Positions 45,077 to 56,041 of a DNA stretch of 64,000 bases are shown here, in pieces. The DNA lies in NCBI GenBank assembly GCA_020746875.1, contig JAGTJL010000006.1, positions 868,001 to 932,000 on the forward strand, given 5' to 3'. Made by a program: the position numbers and the translations under genes. A model generated the notes under the pieces. It had not been told where the DNA came from and searched no databases. It worked only from the letters and a program-made list of their open reading frames with translations. The DNA is from Rhexocercosporidium sp. MPI-PUGE-AT-0058 (taxonomy: Eukaryota > Ascomycota > Leotiomycetes > Helotiales). Numbering within the stretch: the stretch's first letter is position 1; every line of letters starts with the position of its first letter.

Positions 45077-46456
45077 TTTGTTGCACATCGCAAAATCATG
45101 GGTGGTGATATCATTCTGTGGAATGTCTACCCCCTGATGATGCAATTCCCCACCATCCTTCGCAGTTTAGCCGATGACTTCATACCTTTACCTGAAGAGT
45201 ATCTTTGTTGCATACCGTAGCCCAAACCTCATTTCAGATTCAGAGCGTAATCTCACGTTCCCTCCGTAGGATCATCTTTGTTGCACATCGAAATCCTGCA
45301 TATCCGGAGACTTGACACAGTAATCTCCGAGCTCTCCAACATGACCTTATACTTACCTCCCCAAAACTCCTTTGTTGCATATCGACAAAATGGCATACTT
45401 CATTTGTAAATAAAGCCTGTGGTTGTCAATGATCGGAATCCAAAGTCTGGATCTACTTCGTACTCCCCTTTTTACAGTGTTTTTGTTGCATATCGCAATC
45501 TTTCTCATTTCTCCGAGATTACTTGTATTCCTAGGATGGCTTCATACTTTCTCAACTCTTGTTGCATGTCGCAAAACGAGCATTTCACACAGGACTATCG
45601 TTCTGTATCTATTGCTTTCCTAATTGTGCAGTATGACTTCACCCTCTCTGCCCAAATGTTTGGTTTGTTGCAGATCGCATCTGAGCTCCGAAAGTATCGT
45701 TACATTAAGTTTTGAGTATGACTTCATACCTGCCTTCCTAACACGGTATTGTTGCATGTCGACAAAACCCTTCTCCACTGTCTCATCTCGAAGTGCAGTC
45801 TGACTTCATTTTCTCTGCCCGGATCTGCGGTTTGTTGCACATCGAATCTGATGTATCTTGTAACGCAGCCACAATAAACATTTCGTTATGATTTCATCAC
45901 CCAGCAAAAAAATTTGTTCATTGCAAGTCGTAATCAAGTGAGCAGACCAAACCCCACTTAAGAAGGGAAAGGTCTACTTATTCTTATTTTTGACTATTGC
46001 AACAGATTAAATACTTCCCATTATGATGAATAGAGTTTGATGCACCTCGTATTTAGGCTTCGGCATCGCCACACCAAGTATTGAATTTGAGTATGACTTC
46101 ATCACCTACCGAAAAGTAACATTTGTTACAAATCGCATTTGAGTGAGCAAGCTAAATGTTACTTCAAGAAGGAGAAACTCTAATTATTCATCTCGATTAC
46201 AAAAGTCTAGATGCTTCTTGTCGCGGAAAACAGACTTTGTTGCACATCGTATTGAGGCTCCGAAATCGCCCACCAAGTAATTAGGCGTGACTTCATCCCT
46301 TCACATTAGTGTCTAGATCTTCGACCATGGAGAGCTCTCCTGATACGAAGCATGGGTTTCTGATGCAATTCGCATCTTCGGCGTATTCGTTTCCATTGAG
46401 ACAGTAGGGTTGTAGATAATACTCGAGAAGCTTGTAGATGTTTCGTTGCACGTCGC
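45077..46456. repeat. Degenerate tandem array, about 15 units of 73-127 bp, two conserved motifs per unit
   Basis: Motif A, consensus TTTGTTGCACATCGCA, begins at 45077, 45204, 45277, 45371, 45482, 45558, 45664, 45747, 45831, 45913, 46036, 46122, 46236, 46357 and 46441 (mean period 97 bp, all on the same strand). Motif B, consensus GTATGACTTCATAC followed by a CT-rich stretch, precedes A: its ATGAC core lies 29-31 bases before A in the units at 45174, 45341, 45633, 45718, 45800 (CTGAC) and 46093, with weaker copies at 45246, 45451, 45536, 45888 and 46287. Sequence between A and the next B is much less conserved. Neighbouring units pair into dimers of about 165-210 bp. No open frame runs through it. 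Nature unknown. Confidence 0.85.
45886..46300. repeat. Dimeric higher-order repeat inside the array, about 200 bp, two copies
   Basis: The block starting TTATGATTTCATCACC (45887) is repeated from TATGACTTCATCACC (46092): both continue with TTTGTT..TCG, then AAGTGAGCA or GAGTGAGCA, then AAGAAGG, a TTATTC element, an A motif, TATTTAGGC or TATTGAGGC, CATCGCC or AATCGCC, and CACCAAGTA. Offsets of matching blocks are 194-209 bases. Confidence 0.75.
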
Positions 46457-48275
46457 ATCTTTATATTGTTGATCTCAATGTGGTTAGTTAGAAATTTTGA
46501 CGTTCCTCCCGCACACGATAGTCATACTGTAATTAATCTTCAGTATACGGCTTTTTTCTATCCCTCGTATAAATGTACTATATATTGTAAGTCGGGAATT
46601 CATCTCCCATCAGCATGAGAGGCAAGATTCGCTTGACATAATTTCATCCCCCAACACTTGACGAGTTTGAGAGATAAAAGGTCCTAATAACATACTAAAT
46701 ACTCTCATCAGAAAGCCCAGGTATTCTTTTCGGGCTTTCGACGCCAAAATTTTGTTGTCACGGTATGTATGACGAAACAAAAAGCAAGTGTTCCGAATTA
46801 AGTAGCGGCTGGATCCGGGCCTAGCTCAAGAGCACCCAAATTGCGGGGCTAAACGGACAAATGCTTTACCTTTTAACTACGGTACGTCGACAGATATTCT
46901 CTCGCGAGTACATTCCTCGGCATAGTCATCTACCTAAAATTCGCTACCGTGCGTGAGAATGCGAAAGAGTTATGGAGTCGCTAATTTGGGTCCGATTTAC
47001 CTAGGGTTCGACCATTGAGAATGGGGTTTCTATGAGTCTATATTGAGGAACAACTTCTTGGTTAAAATTCGGATGAACTTTGCTAGTGGCCATAGGTAGC
47101 TGCTTAGGTTTTTGGCCTTGGAGGAGTTTGGAACATCATCTCCTTCGCTTGATCGATAGCAGGCCAATCTGACCGCTTTTCCTCCGAAGGAACTATCTAC
47201 AGCTAAAAATTCAGTCTAAGGTACACTAAGTTCTGATACCTTGAGCCAATAACAGTGTCTAGGCTTCCCTCGCCTCCTGTCTGTGGGTCTCACTTCGGCT
47301 AGTTGAGACTGGCAGTGGGATGACGAAATTCGAGCTATCAAAGGAGAAAAGATAAGACTCGCGCATGTGTGCACTTGTATTTGTATTCGAGAGGGTTAAT
47401 TTACGTACTTTATTGGTGTGAGGGATAAGCTATAGCGTACAAGCCAAGTCAGAGACTGTTGGAATTGTTCTTACGAGAAGTACTGAGATGCTGTTTGAAG
47501 CTCTGGTTCTGCATTTCGCTGTCAACCAGGCTCCTGTGGCTCTAGGTACCATCGTGCCTCTAGAAGAGAAGACGAGGGTTCAGGTCAATCTAATATCTCA
47601 AATTGGGAAGAGTAGGGTTGGGCCCAGAGCCTGAATATCGAAAGATCAGATCTTGAACATCGTCTAACTGGGCTACCAATGACCTGGCACGACCTGAACT
47701 TGGATTCTAATTAACAGAAAAGCTTAGAGGCGATGTCCACCAAAAACTTTTACAATAAATACTTTAAGATGGACGATCCTGCTAATTATTACTAGTAAAC
47801 GAACAAATAATTAAAAGCAAACCAGCTAGTTTCGATGCCTCTAGGTCCCTAACTTACAAGGTGATTTATGGTGCATTCGGATGAGTGGGGCACAAATGAA
47901 AAAAATGAGGATGTGCACTCCATACTGAATTGCCATGGGATTCCATACAATCCGAAGTCGTATTTTCGTTCATGCCTTACTTGAAGGCTCATTATAAAAG
48001 AAAAAGATCAAACGATACTAAGGTACGTCGATGTCCTGCCTAGCCCAATCAGTGACACCAGACGCTTGCATGGATGCTGCAGGACCTCGGCACTGGGGAG
48101 CTTTACCGACCCCACGATTTGTCGACGTACCCGACCACATGGTGAGTGATGAAATCTGAACTCAATCCAGACATCAACACCAACGACCAATATACTCGTT
48201 TTTATCATACTGTATATTTTGTAGTGTAATCGAAGCCCGCATCTTGTGTATCAGAATTGAGAAGATAAAGTTAAA

Positions 48276-49623
48276 ATGCCGCCATCCGAAGAGATCATCC
48301 TGTATCACTATACATTCTCGCCTTATGCCAAACGGTAGCTTCCCCTTCCAGTTGTCTTGTTCACATTGTATCTCCGAGAATGAGTTCAAAACTTCAGGAT
48401 GGAGACTGACACATAACAGAGTAGTATGGTATCTCAACCTCCGCAACATCCCCTACACACAATGCGTACATCCTTCCCCTCCCCCCTCCAACACCACTCC
48501 TAACACCCCGCAGCTCCAACCCCCCATCCTCCCCCGCCCAACTGTATCCTCAATCGGGACATCCTACCGGCGCATCCCCATCCTCTCAATCGGCAAAGAC
48601 ATCTACAACGACACGCGGCTCATCCTCTCCAAACTAACACATCTCTACCCACCCTCGCCCTCCCATCCTTCTCTCACAACCACGTCTTTCAATGCTGGCT
48701 TTGAGAAGCTGCTTGAGTTCTGGTCGGTGAATGGTTTGTTTGCGAGGGCGGCGGCGTTGATCCCGAAGGAGATGCCGTTGCTAAGGGATGAGAAGTTTAG
48801 GCGGGATAGGGAGGATTTTACGGGGACTAGTTGGGAGCCAGAGGTATTTTCTTTTCTTATTTTACTTTGCTTTGGAGAGAGAGAGAGAGAGAGAGTTTTG
48901 TGTGTGGGTTGTGGAACATGACCGGGAGGAATTTATGTTGAGTATTTCATGCTGATGCGTTTGGTCGGCGTTTAGGCCGTTGAGAGAGGACGTTCTGAGG
49001 CGCTGGTGGAGATCAGGAATGCGTTTGAGTTGTTGGAGACGACTGTTCTGGCTGATGGGAGGGAGTGGATTGCTGGGGGTGAGGGGCCAGGGATGGCTGA
49101 TATTGAAGGTACGTTTCTGTTATATTTTCTTCCCTTTCCTTTTCCCGTTCCCAAGAGTCACTTTGAGATGAGATTGTTGACAATATGACTAGCTGTATGG
49201 CCCTTTCATTGGCTCACGACCCTTAAAGGGGCCCTTCCCCCCAGCTTGATCTCCTCAACCCAATACCCTAAAGTCTTCGCGTGGATCTCCCGCTTCGACA
49301 CTGCTACCCGAGCCGCAGCTAAGAAAGCCGGGAAGGCTAAGACGATCAAGGGAGAGGAGGCGGTGGGTATCATGCAGAAGGCTGGGTTTGCGGAAGGGGA
49401 GTTGGGGGTTGAGGAGGGGGATCCGAGTGGGTTGAAGAAGGGGGAGTGGGTAGAGGTTTGGCCGACTGACTCGGGGAGTAGACATCGAGATAGGGGAAGG
49501 TTGGTGGGGCTGAGTGCGAAGGAGATTGTGGTTGAGACGGAGGAAGGGGAGGTTAAGGGTGTGAGGGTTCATGCGCCGAGGCATGGGTTTAGGGTAAGGA
49601 GGGTTGAGGGGGGGAAGTTATGA
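48276..49623 (+). CDS. Glutathione S-transferase-like protein with C-terminal extension
   Basis: Exons 48276..48334, 48420..48843, 48976..49108, 49193..49623 (introns 85, 132, 84 bp), 348 aa. The N-terminal thioredoxin fold reads MPPSEEIILYHYTFSPYAKR|VVWYLNLRNIPYTQC, where SPYAKR is the GSH-site loop position, then RRIPILSIGKDIYNDTRLIL with the conserved cis-Pro segment. The helical C-terminal domain follows (FEKLLEFWSVNGLFARAAALI, LLETTVLADGREWIAGG, PGMADIE|AVWPFHWL). The last 70 residues (GEWVEVWPTDSGSRHRDRGR, then LVGLSAKEIVVETEEG) look like a small beta-rich module absent from classical GSTs but usual in one fungal GST-like family. Intron 2 contains a GA microsatellite. Catalysis is not assured, since no classical Ser/Cys context is clear. 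Confidence 0.87.
48875..48895. repeat. GA microsatellite inside intron 2 of the GST-like gene
   Basis: About ten uninterrupted GA units between donor 48844 and acceptor 48975. Confidence 0.8.
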
Positions 49624-51094
49624 GGGGGGTGAGGAAGGGATGGATGAGGGAATGATTTGATGGAGTTTTCAAGGAGGAGAAGATATATGCATTGTTGGGT
49701 CTACAAAGTACAGCAGCAGCCAAGTCGTTCCCTCAGGGTAAAAATACAGATAAAGCTATCGGATGGAAGTGATTAGAATGCAGTGAGTTGATGTAATGCA
49801 CAAATCCAGTTGGATCATTTCCATCAAAGAGGACGGATGAAGTTAATGGGCTTGATTAAATCGAGGAGTGAAAAGGAGATTAAGCCGGTACCATCTCCGA
49901 AAAATTGCACATTACTGTTAAATGCCATTGCTGAATTCTGATATCGACCTCCAAGTGTGAGGGTAACAAAGAGACAAGTAAACGTGCAAGTCCTCCACCA
50001 GGGAATGGAGCTTATCTTCTAAGCGAACAGACAAACAAAGAAGATGGTATTTGCCTCCGCAAAGAATGCACATTGCTATAATTCCTATTACAGAACAGAG
50101 AGATGGCTCGTGGGGAAATGAAGAGGTGCTGTACCTAGCCTGTATTTGCTACTGATATTTATTCGTCGATGAGAGAATTAGGGCCCGAAGGAACGCACAA
50201 TTCAACGAATGATGTTACTGATACTTCGTAAATAATGTACTGTACAAGTCTAGTCTAGTCTGTGCATAGACCCATCAAATCCAGAGACTTGGCAATATGT
50301 ACGACAGATGAGCATTTATTTATTTAAATATTTAACATTGGGCAGTGCTGTACTGTACCCTTGTCCACAATCTTGTCAAGTACTTCCAGAAACCTCTAGA
50401 ACCGTGCACGGATAGCGAATGTACATTATTTCGGACATCTACCAAAGGGCATCTACCAAAGTATAAAGTATCCATCCCAACGGGTTTTGAGTGCGAGGGG
50501 AAAGAAGAGACAGTGCGCGTGCATATTCCATGTCCTGTCATATCCTGTGGAAGTGTCCTCTCCTGTCCTTCCACCCACCCACCCCCTCCTCTAAGCGAGC
50601 AGAAAAACAAAAGCAGGATGAAGCTCCGAGCCAATGAACGGACCACAGAGGCAGCGTCGAATAGGGTAGGTACTTATAGTTAGGTGGAATAGTTCTGTTC
50701 TGTTGGAGGTTACTTCGTAGCATGGCGCTTCAAGTTAATTGTATACCTATACCAAACCATGGAATCTTACTTGAAACGGATGTTAAGAAAAAAAGGAGAA
50801 AGCCTATCGAGACTAGGACCAGGACCAGGTCCAGCGCACGCGAGCGTCCAGAGAACCAAAGGCGATCCAGTGGAGATTTGCTGGCGACTGCGGGAAATGA
50901 GCTAGGCTGCTTTGGCAGGGAACGGGGGGATGATTCTTATTGCGTGGACGGAAAGTCGGTTGGTTCAATTTCATCACGATACTTCCTTCTCACCTTGTTC
51001 AAGAGATGGAAAGAACAATAATCGTTCGTTCCTCGGCTAGAACTATATCCACAGAGTATTTTAGACTAGCTTCGAAATGGAAGGAGGAGAGAGG

Positions 51095-51125
<31 letters not shown>

Positions 51126-52369
51126 GAGATAGAGAGAAGAGGCGAATTTGGATGGTGCATTTCTAATCGAGCCAGACAGTCGAGTCTCCTTCGGGAATGG
51201 CGTCATGCCTCATCCTCCGCTCTGATTGGCCCAGCAGCCCCGAGCACGGACGACGGCCCCTTCTCTCCAAGCGTCGGCTGGGCTTTATATGGTGCAGCCT
51301 CCCACTTCCAAGTTTCCTGTGACGACATTCTCTGCGTCATTTCTCTCGAATCCCACGCACGCCGGCACCTCACACAACCTCACCACCGCACCGCACCGCA
51401 GATACTCGACGAAAGCTTCAGCAGAGCCGCAAGGTCTCGCAGCGAAACTTAACTAGACTTGACTTGACCCGACCTGACCTGACCTGACTTGGAGCTGGCC
51501 CAGGCCTACACGCGGTCCCAGACAGAGAGAAGAGAAGAGAGGAGAGGAGAGCTGGTCGGCACTGCGCTGCGCTGCCGCTGTGGAAGGGGGACCGCCGCTC
51601 TCTTTGTACGGTCGCAGGCTGGAGAGAAAAGCACCAATACGTCACCACGTCCCATCATCGACCCTCGAAAGGAAGAGGAAAACGCTGGCAATATACTCAC
51701 CTCCTTCCCATCTGAACGTCATCTTCATCATCGCAATCTAATCCCAGCATCGTCACTGATCAGATCTGATCGACCATTCCCCGTCGTCGTCGTCTTTAAA
51801 CCATAGCGCTGTCGTGAAAGAAGTACGAGAAAAAGAAGTTTCTCTCGTCAGGGGCTGCGGGCGCAATCCTCACACCACACCCACCACCACACTTCGAACC
51901 CTCGACCGCATTGCCGATACAACTCACGGTCGCTTGTCGCTCGATTCATATTTAATCCAGAAGAGGTTTCCACAGTGGTACGTTGTTGGTTGCAGTGCCA
52001 GCAAAGTGGCTGGTGCTGGTCCTGTTGCTTCCCGTCCTTAATTATTAACGAGTTCTCTCCAGTGCGCCGCCGCCGCCTCCTCCCTGGCCTTCCTTGCCTG
52101 CGTCATAACCTTTCCAACGTCATCATCCTCGAAGCTTCACCTTCTCCATTCACCCTCACCCAACCTGCCTGCGCCTTACCACCCACTCCCACCCCTCACC
52201 CCTCACCAACTCTATCCAGTCGAGTTGAGTCGAGTCGATTCGATTCGAGTACTCCCGCCCAGGAACCACAATCCAGCCCAGCCCTAGCTGTCTGCGGGCG
52301 CAGATCCAAAGCGTCATACTTTGACTTCCCCAATCTCGTCCGTCCCTACCCCCCAACTCGAACTCAATC
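49624..52369. promoter_or_regulatory. 2.7-kb intergenic region upstream of the bZIP gene
   Basis: No gene supported. AT-rich to about 50350. Near the bZIP gene it becomes CT-rich on the plus strand with several short repeats: (ACAG)7 at 51097-51124, GACCT/GACTT repeats at 51454-51492, GAGAA repeats at 51524-51550, and GAGTC repeats at 52221-52250. The last 1 kb is likely a long leader with several short upstream frames. Confidence 0.55.
51097..51124. repeat. ACAG tetranucleotide microsatellite
   Basis: Seven uninterrupted ACAG units in the bZIP upstream region. Confidence 0.85.
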
Positions 52370-54110
52370 ATGTCTCCTTCGAGGGAAACCACGAAGAAGT
52401 CGACCTCGAAGTCGCCCGTCCAGCCCAATGCCGATGTCCCAAAGGCCGTTGGTAAGTCGCATCCTGTTCCATCGACCGCGCATCTCCTGCTGGCTGTGCG
52501 ACAGCTTGCAATTATATATCACATACCCATCGCAACTATAAATACCCCCAGTGACCATGATACTAATCTCTACATGCACAGAGCCCGAACCAAAGCAAGA
52601 AGAACAATTAAAGAAGGAGGCTGCGAATGCGGAGCCACTTGCTCCCCCTCCACGACCTACAGGTGTCGCCAATACGCCCGACTACTTCTCAGGAGTTCAC
52701 AACTTGAACAGCGAGACGAATCCCTTCGAATTCTCCTTTGGAGGCAACACCGGTCCATCAACTGGAGGACTTCAAACACCTGGTGGTACAAAGCTTCCAT
52801 CAGTCGCTGCGTTGACTTCACCAGCTATTGGAAACTACTGGGGATCCGCAGCAGGATTGCGCTCTGGTCCTCTGAGTCCTGCCATGCTTACCGGTCCTGC
52901 GAAAGACGACTACTTTGGCGATTCATACAACCTGCACAGAGGCGGACCAGGACCACAACATCGGGAATCTGATATGAGAACTGGCTTGACACCTGGTGAT
53001 CGAACAGGCTTGACACCAGGTGGTGGAGGATCCATGTTCCCCGAACCAAGTCCAGGTGGATCAAGTATTTTCAACTCTCTTGCAGCTGGTGGCGCAACCC
53101 CAGGCACGCTGGACTTCCATCGTACTGCCATGAACATCAATGCCAGAAAGATAGGCGAAGCTGCTCATCTCGCAAAGATTACATCGCAACCTCAAGACAT
53201 CACCATGACCGGACTAGACGTCAAGCCGCCACAGTTTCGACAACAGGAGAACGAAACTAACGACGCCGCTAACGGTCTCTTCTTACTTGCCAACGCCCAT
53301 AACGGCCCTCAGCAAACAAACCACTACGCCATTGCCCCTCAATCTATTGTGCACGCCCAGCCCATGCCAATGGTTGCCCAGTCACAAGAAACATCTCCTC
53401 ATATGGGCCACCGTAATGGTGGTTCTATCAGTACCAACTCTGGCCGTGGACAGAGTGAGGTCTCTGAGGAAGATCAATCAAGACCAAACACACGGAATAA
53501 GAATAAGAGAAACTCGACCCAGGATAACCAGACCAATGGCCGTCGTAAAGCGGGTGACCAACCCAAGGCACCTGCCACTAAGAAGACCAAGGCCAATAAC
53601 GGCATGAGCATGAGCATGGAACCACCCTCTGAGGACGAGGAACCGGACATGTCTAAGGATGAGTTCAACGCCAACGGCAAGAAGATGACCGACGAGGAGA
53701 AACGCAAGAACTTCCTTGAACGGAATAGGTTAGTGACTTGCTCGTAGCATTGATGTCATGTCTAATTGTCAAACAGGGTCGCTGCTCTCAAGTGCAGACA
53801 ACGTAAGAAGCAATGGCTTGCAAACCTTCAATCGAAGGTAGAGATGTACTCCGTCGAGAATGAGAATCTCAACGCCACCGTCGCGCAACTGCGGGATGAG
53901 TTGGTCAACCTGAAGACCCTGCTCCTCGCCCACAAGGACTGTCCAGTCGCACACACCCAAGGCTTGAACAACGGTGTGATGCAACAAGTTGTTGAAAACT
54001 ACGGCAACCCTCATATGAATCCCTATGGAATGGCCATGAACCAGCAACATCAGCAGCAACAGCAGCAACAAATGATGGCCAGTCAAGGCTATGCAAGACG
54101 GGAATCATAA
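52370..54110 (+). CDS. atf1: ATF/CREB-family bZIP transcription factor, Atf1/AtfA type
   Basis: Stress-response activator, expected target of the Hog1/Sty1 MAP kinase. Exons 52370..52451, 52582..53728, 53777..54110 (introns 130 and 48 bp), 520 aa. The N-terminal half carries the fungal Aft1 regions: TPDYFSGVHNLNSETNPFEF (HRA-like), and TPGG..FPEPSPGGSSIFNSL..GATPGTLDFHRTAM (OSA-like). SP/TP sites fit MAPK control. The bZIP lies at about 400-470: NFLERNRVAALKCRQRKKQW, then a leucine zipper (VENENLNATVAQLRDELVNL). Intron 2 falls inside the basic region (ERNR|VAAL). A short poly-Gln run precedes the C-terminus (ARRES). The orthology to Atf1 is judged from the Aft1 regions plus the bZIP signature. 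Confidence 0.93.
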
Positions 54111-54377
54111 TCCCTCCCCTTTGATGTAAGATATGGGTAACGGTTACGTGGGTGAAAAGTTTATTTGTTGCACAAAAGGGAAATCATAATGAGGAGTTTG
54201 GGTTAACGACGGGATGACTGTCATCCAACGAACTCATGCCGGAGTTCCGGTTTACCATCAACATCATCCGCCGTAACGCCTCCACACGAATGCTTGTCTG
54301 ACTATCCTTGACGATTCGTCAACAACGTTGCATATACATTGGCGTTCTGGAAATGCCATTCACCGCAAGGGAGCAAT

Positions 54378-54394
54378 GGGGGGGGGGGGGGGGG
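54378..54394. repeat. Homopolymeric G run (17 bases)
   Basis: Uninterrupted G run on the plus strand, 270 bases downstream of the bZIP stop codon; length may be imprecise in any sequencing. Confidence 0.85.
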
Positions 54395-55042
54395 TCCTCT
54401 TTGCACCACTTGTAGAATAGTCATTCCTTCCTTCTGTTCGACTTTTTTTTGCATTGGGTTTCGCGCTTCCTCTTCACATTCTATGTGCCTCTTCATCGAC
54501 TTGGCTCATCCCTCCTCCTCGTGCTTGATCAACGTTTCTTCCCTCTTTTTCCTTCTCCTTTCTGTACATACAATAGTAGGGCACACGTACACGCATAGCT
54601 GTCCACATGCTTTTCCATGGACAGCAAACTTGGCGCTTTGGGGACATGGATCGGTCTGGGATTTGGGACACGGACCTGGTTTTTAGTGTTTTTGCTGGCG
54701 TTTGCGGGGTTCTACATTTGCTTTATCTTCTTGCCTTTTTGAGCTTGTGGTTGTGGTTGTGGTTTGGAAGGTGGTGTGGTGTGGTTTGAGTGGTGAACTG
54801 AACGATGATTTGAATGGTGGTTTGGTGTGATGGTGTTGGTGGCTGCATTGTGGTGAGGACGAAATGAGAGATTAGCAATCCGACAATGCGACGCATTAGT
54901 TTTATACTTCAGCCTGTGGATCTGGCTGTGCTGTGTTATGCTGTGCTTCGTGGTGCTTGATCGTCTAGTCTAGCATTTACGTTTTGCATTATATAGCTTG
55001 CGTTGGTGGGTATTGGTACAGTACGATCTACCTTGCCGTAAA

Positions 55043-55119
55043 GAGGAAAGTGGAGAGGAGAGGAGAGGAGAAGTAAGATGAGATGAGATGACATGAGAGG
55101 GGAGGAGAGTAGAGGAGAT
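55043..55119. repeat. Purine-rich GAGGA/GATGA repeats
   Basis: GGAGA units give way to GATGA units, then again GGAGA; non-coding. Confidence 0.7.
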
Positions 55120-55326
55120 CTAAGCAACAAAGTAGATAAGAACAGTGGAATACAAGAAAGGAATTTAATTCTCAACCCACTCTCGGCTACACGGCGCGTG
55201 CGTCTCGTCTCATCAAGTTTTGTGAATTAAAGAACCATACGAGATTACGTTCTAGAGCTTTCCTCGGCAATAGTCCTTATACCTACATCTGTCTGACCTG
55301 TTGACCTCAGGCGGGTAATTGTTTTA

Positions 55327-55342
55327 ATATATATATATATAT
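55327..55342. repeat. AT dinucleotide microsatellite
   Basis: Eight AT units, non-coding. Confidence 0.8.
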
Positions 55343-56041
55343 TTGATTATCGATGTCGATTTTCTATCTACAAAGTACCATGATCCCTAGACTGACTCAC
55401 TCATGGTCCTGATAACGGAGCGGGAAACGGGTGGGTTTGGAAATCCGAGGAGGGTGGTGGGGGGTGAGAGGCTAGAGTTAACATAACTGAAGGATCCCGA
55501 CTAGCAGGTAAATGCAAGAATTGTACGAAAGAAGCTGTTTAGAAGAAATCTGATTGCAGATCCAGATGGTAGGTAGTATGCTACGGCTAAAATTACACAT
55601 TGCCAAATTCTGCCATCTCGTCTGGAGATAGGTGAGCTGTAAGCAACTACCACCCGCCTTTTGTTTCTGTGGTCAACAAACTGGTAGTTCGAGTCTCTGA
55701 CGCATCCTGACATGAAACTATGTAACTATACTTGTGCGTACTCGGAGAAGGCAATGATTTGAGTCTATTACAGTATCACGTACTTGAAATATGCAGATAA
55801 TGATCATGCCCTCGCTTATTCATGCCTTTGCAACGTAAAAGTCAACAGATCTGACGACCATACATACACACACTTAGTGATTCGGACGAAACAACGGGCG
55901 CATCTGTTTTAAGCATTGATCTAGTCTGGAAGATCTCGTTATACTTTGGTCAAAACAATCCCATGCAGGTCTATCACTATCCCTCACTCTCACTTTCACT
56001 CTTGAAACAAAACCACACAGACCCTAATCAATCCCGTGCTG

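Larger units (their letters stand above)
44799..48275. other. Gene-free 3.5-kb region holding a degenerate tandem array
   Basis: No gene supported. 44799-45060 is the kinase 3' flank, 45077-46456 is the array described separately, and 46460-48275 is AT-rich unique sequence in which I see neither gene nor named element. Confidence 0.6.
54111..56041. other. Intergenic region downstream of the bZIP gene
   Basis: No gene supported. It holds a 17-base G run (54378-54394), GT-rich sequence (54740-54840), GAGGA/GATGA purine repeats (55043-55119) and an AT dinucleotide tract (55327-55342). Confidence 0.55.

Noticed and set aside
45130..45200. C/D-box snoRNA cluster in the array
   Set aside because: TGATGA and CTGA occur once at suitable distance (45134, 45192), but other units lack a proper C box, and no terminal stems form.
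45419..45715. 98-codon ORF inside the array
   Set aside because: It crosses several repeat units without frame conservation between units; chance frame.
45077..46456. CRISPR array
   Set aside because: Repeat-spacer look only: the context is a fungal nuclear genome, units vary from 73 to 127 bp, repeats are degenerate throughout, and no cas genes are present.
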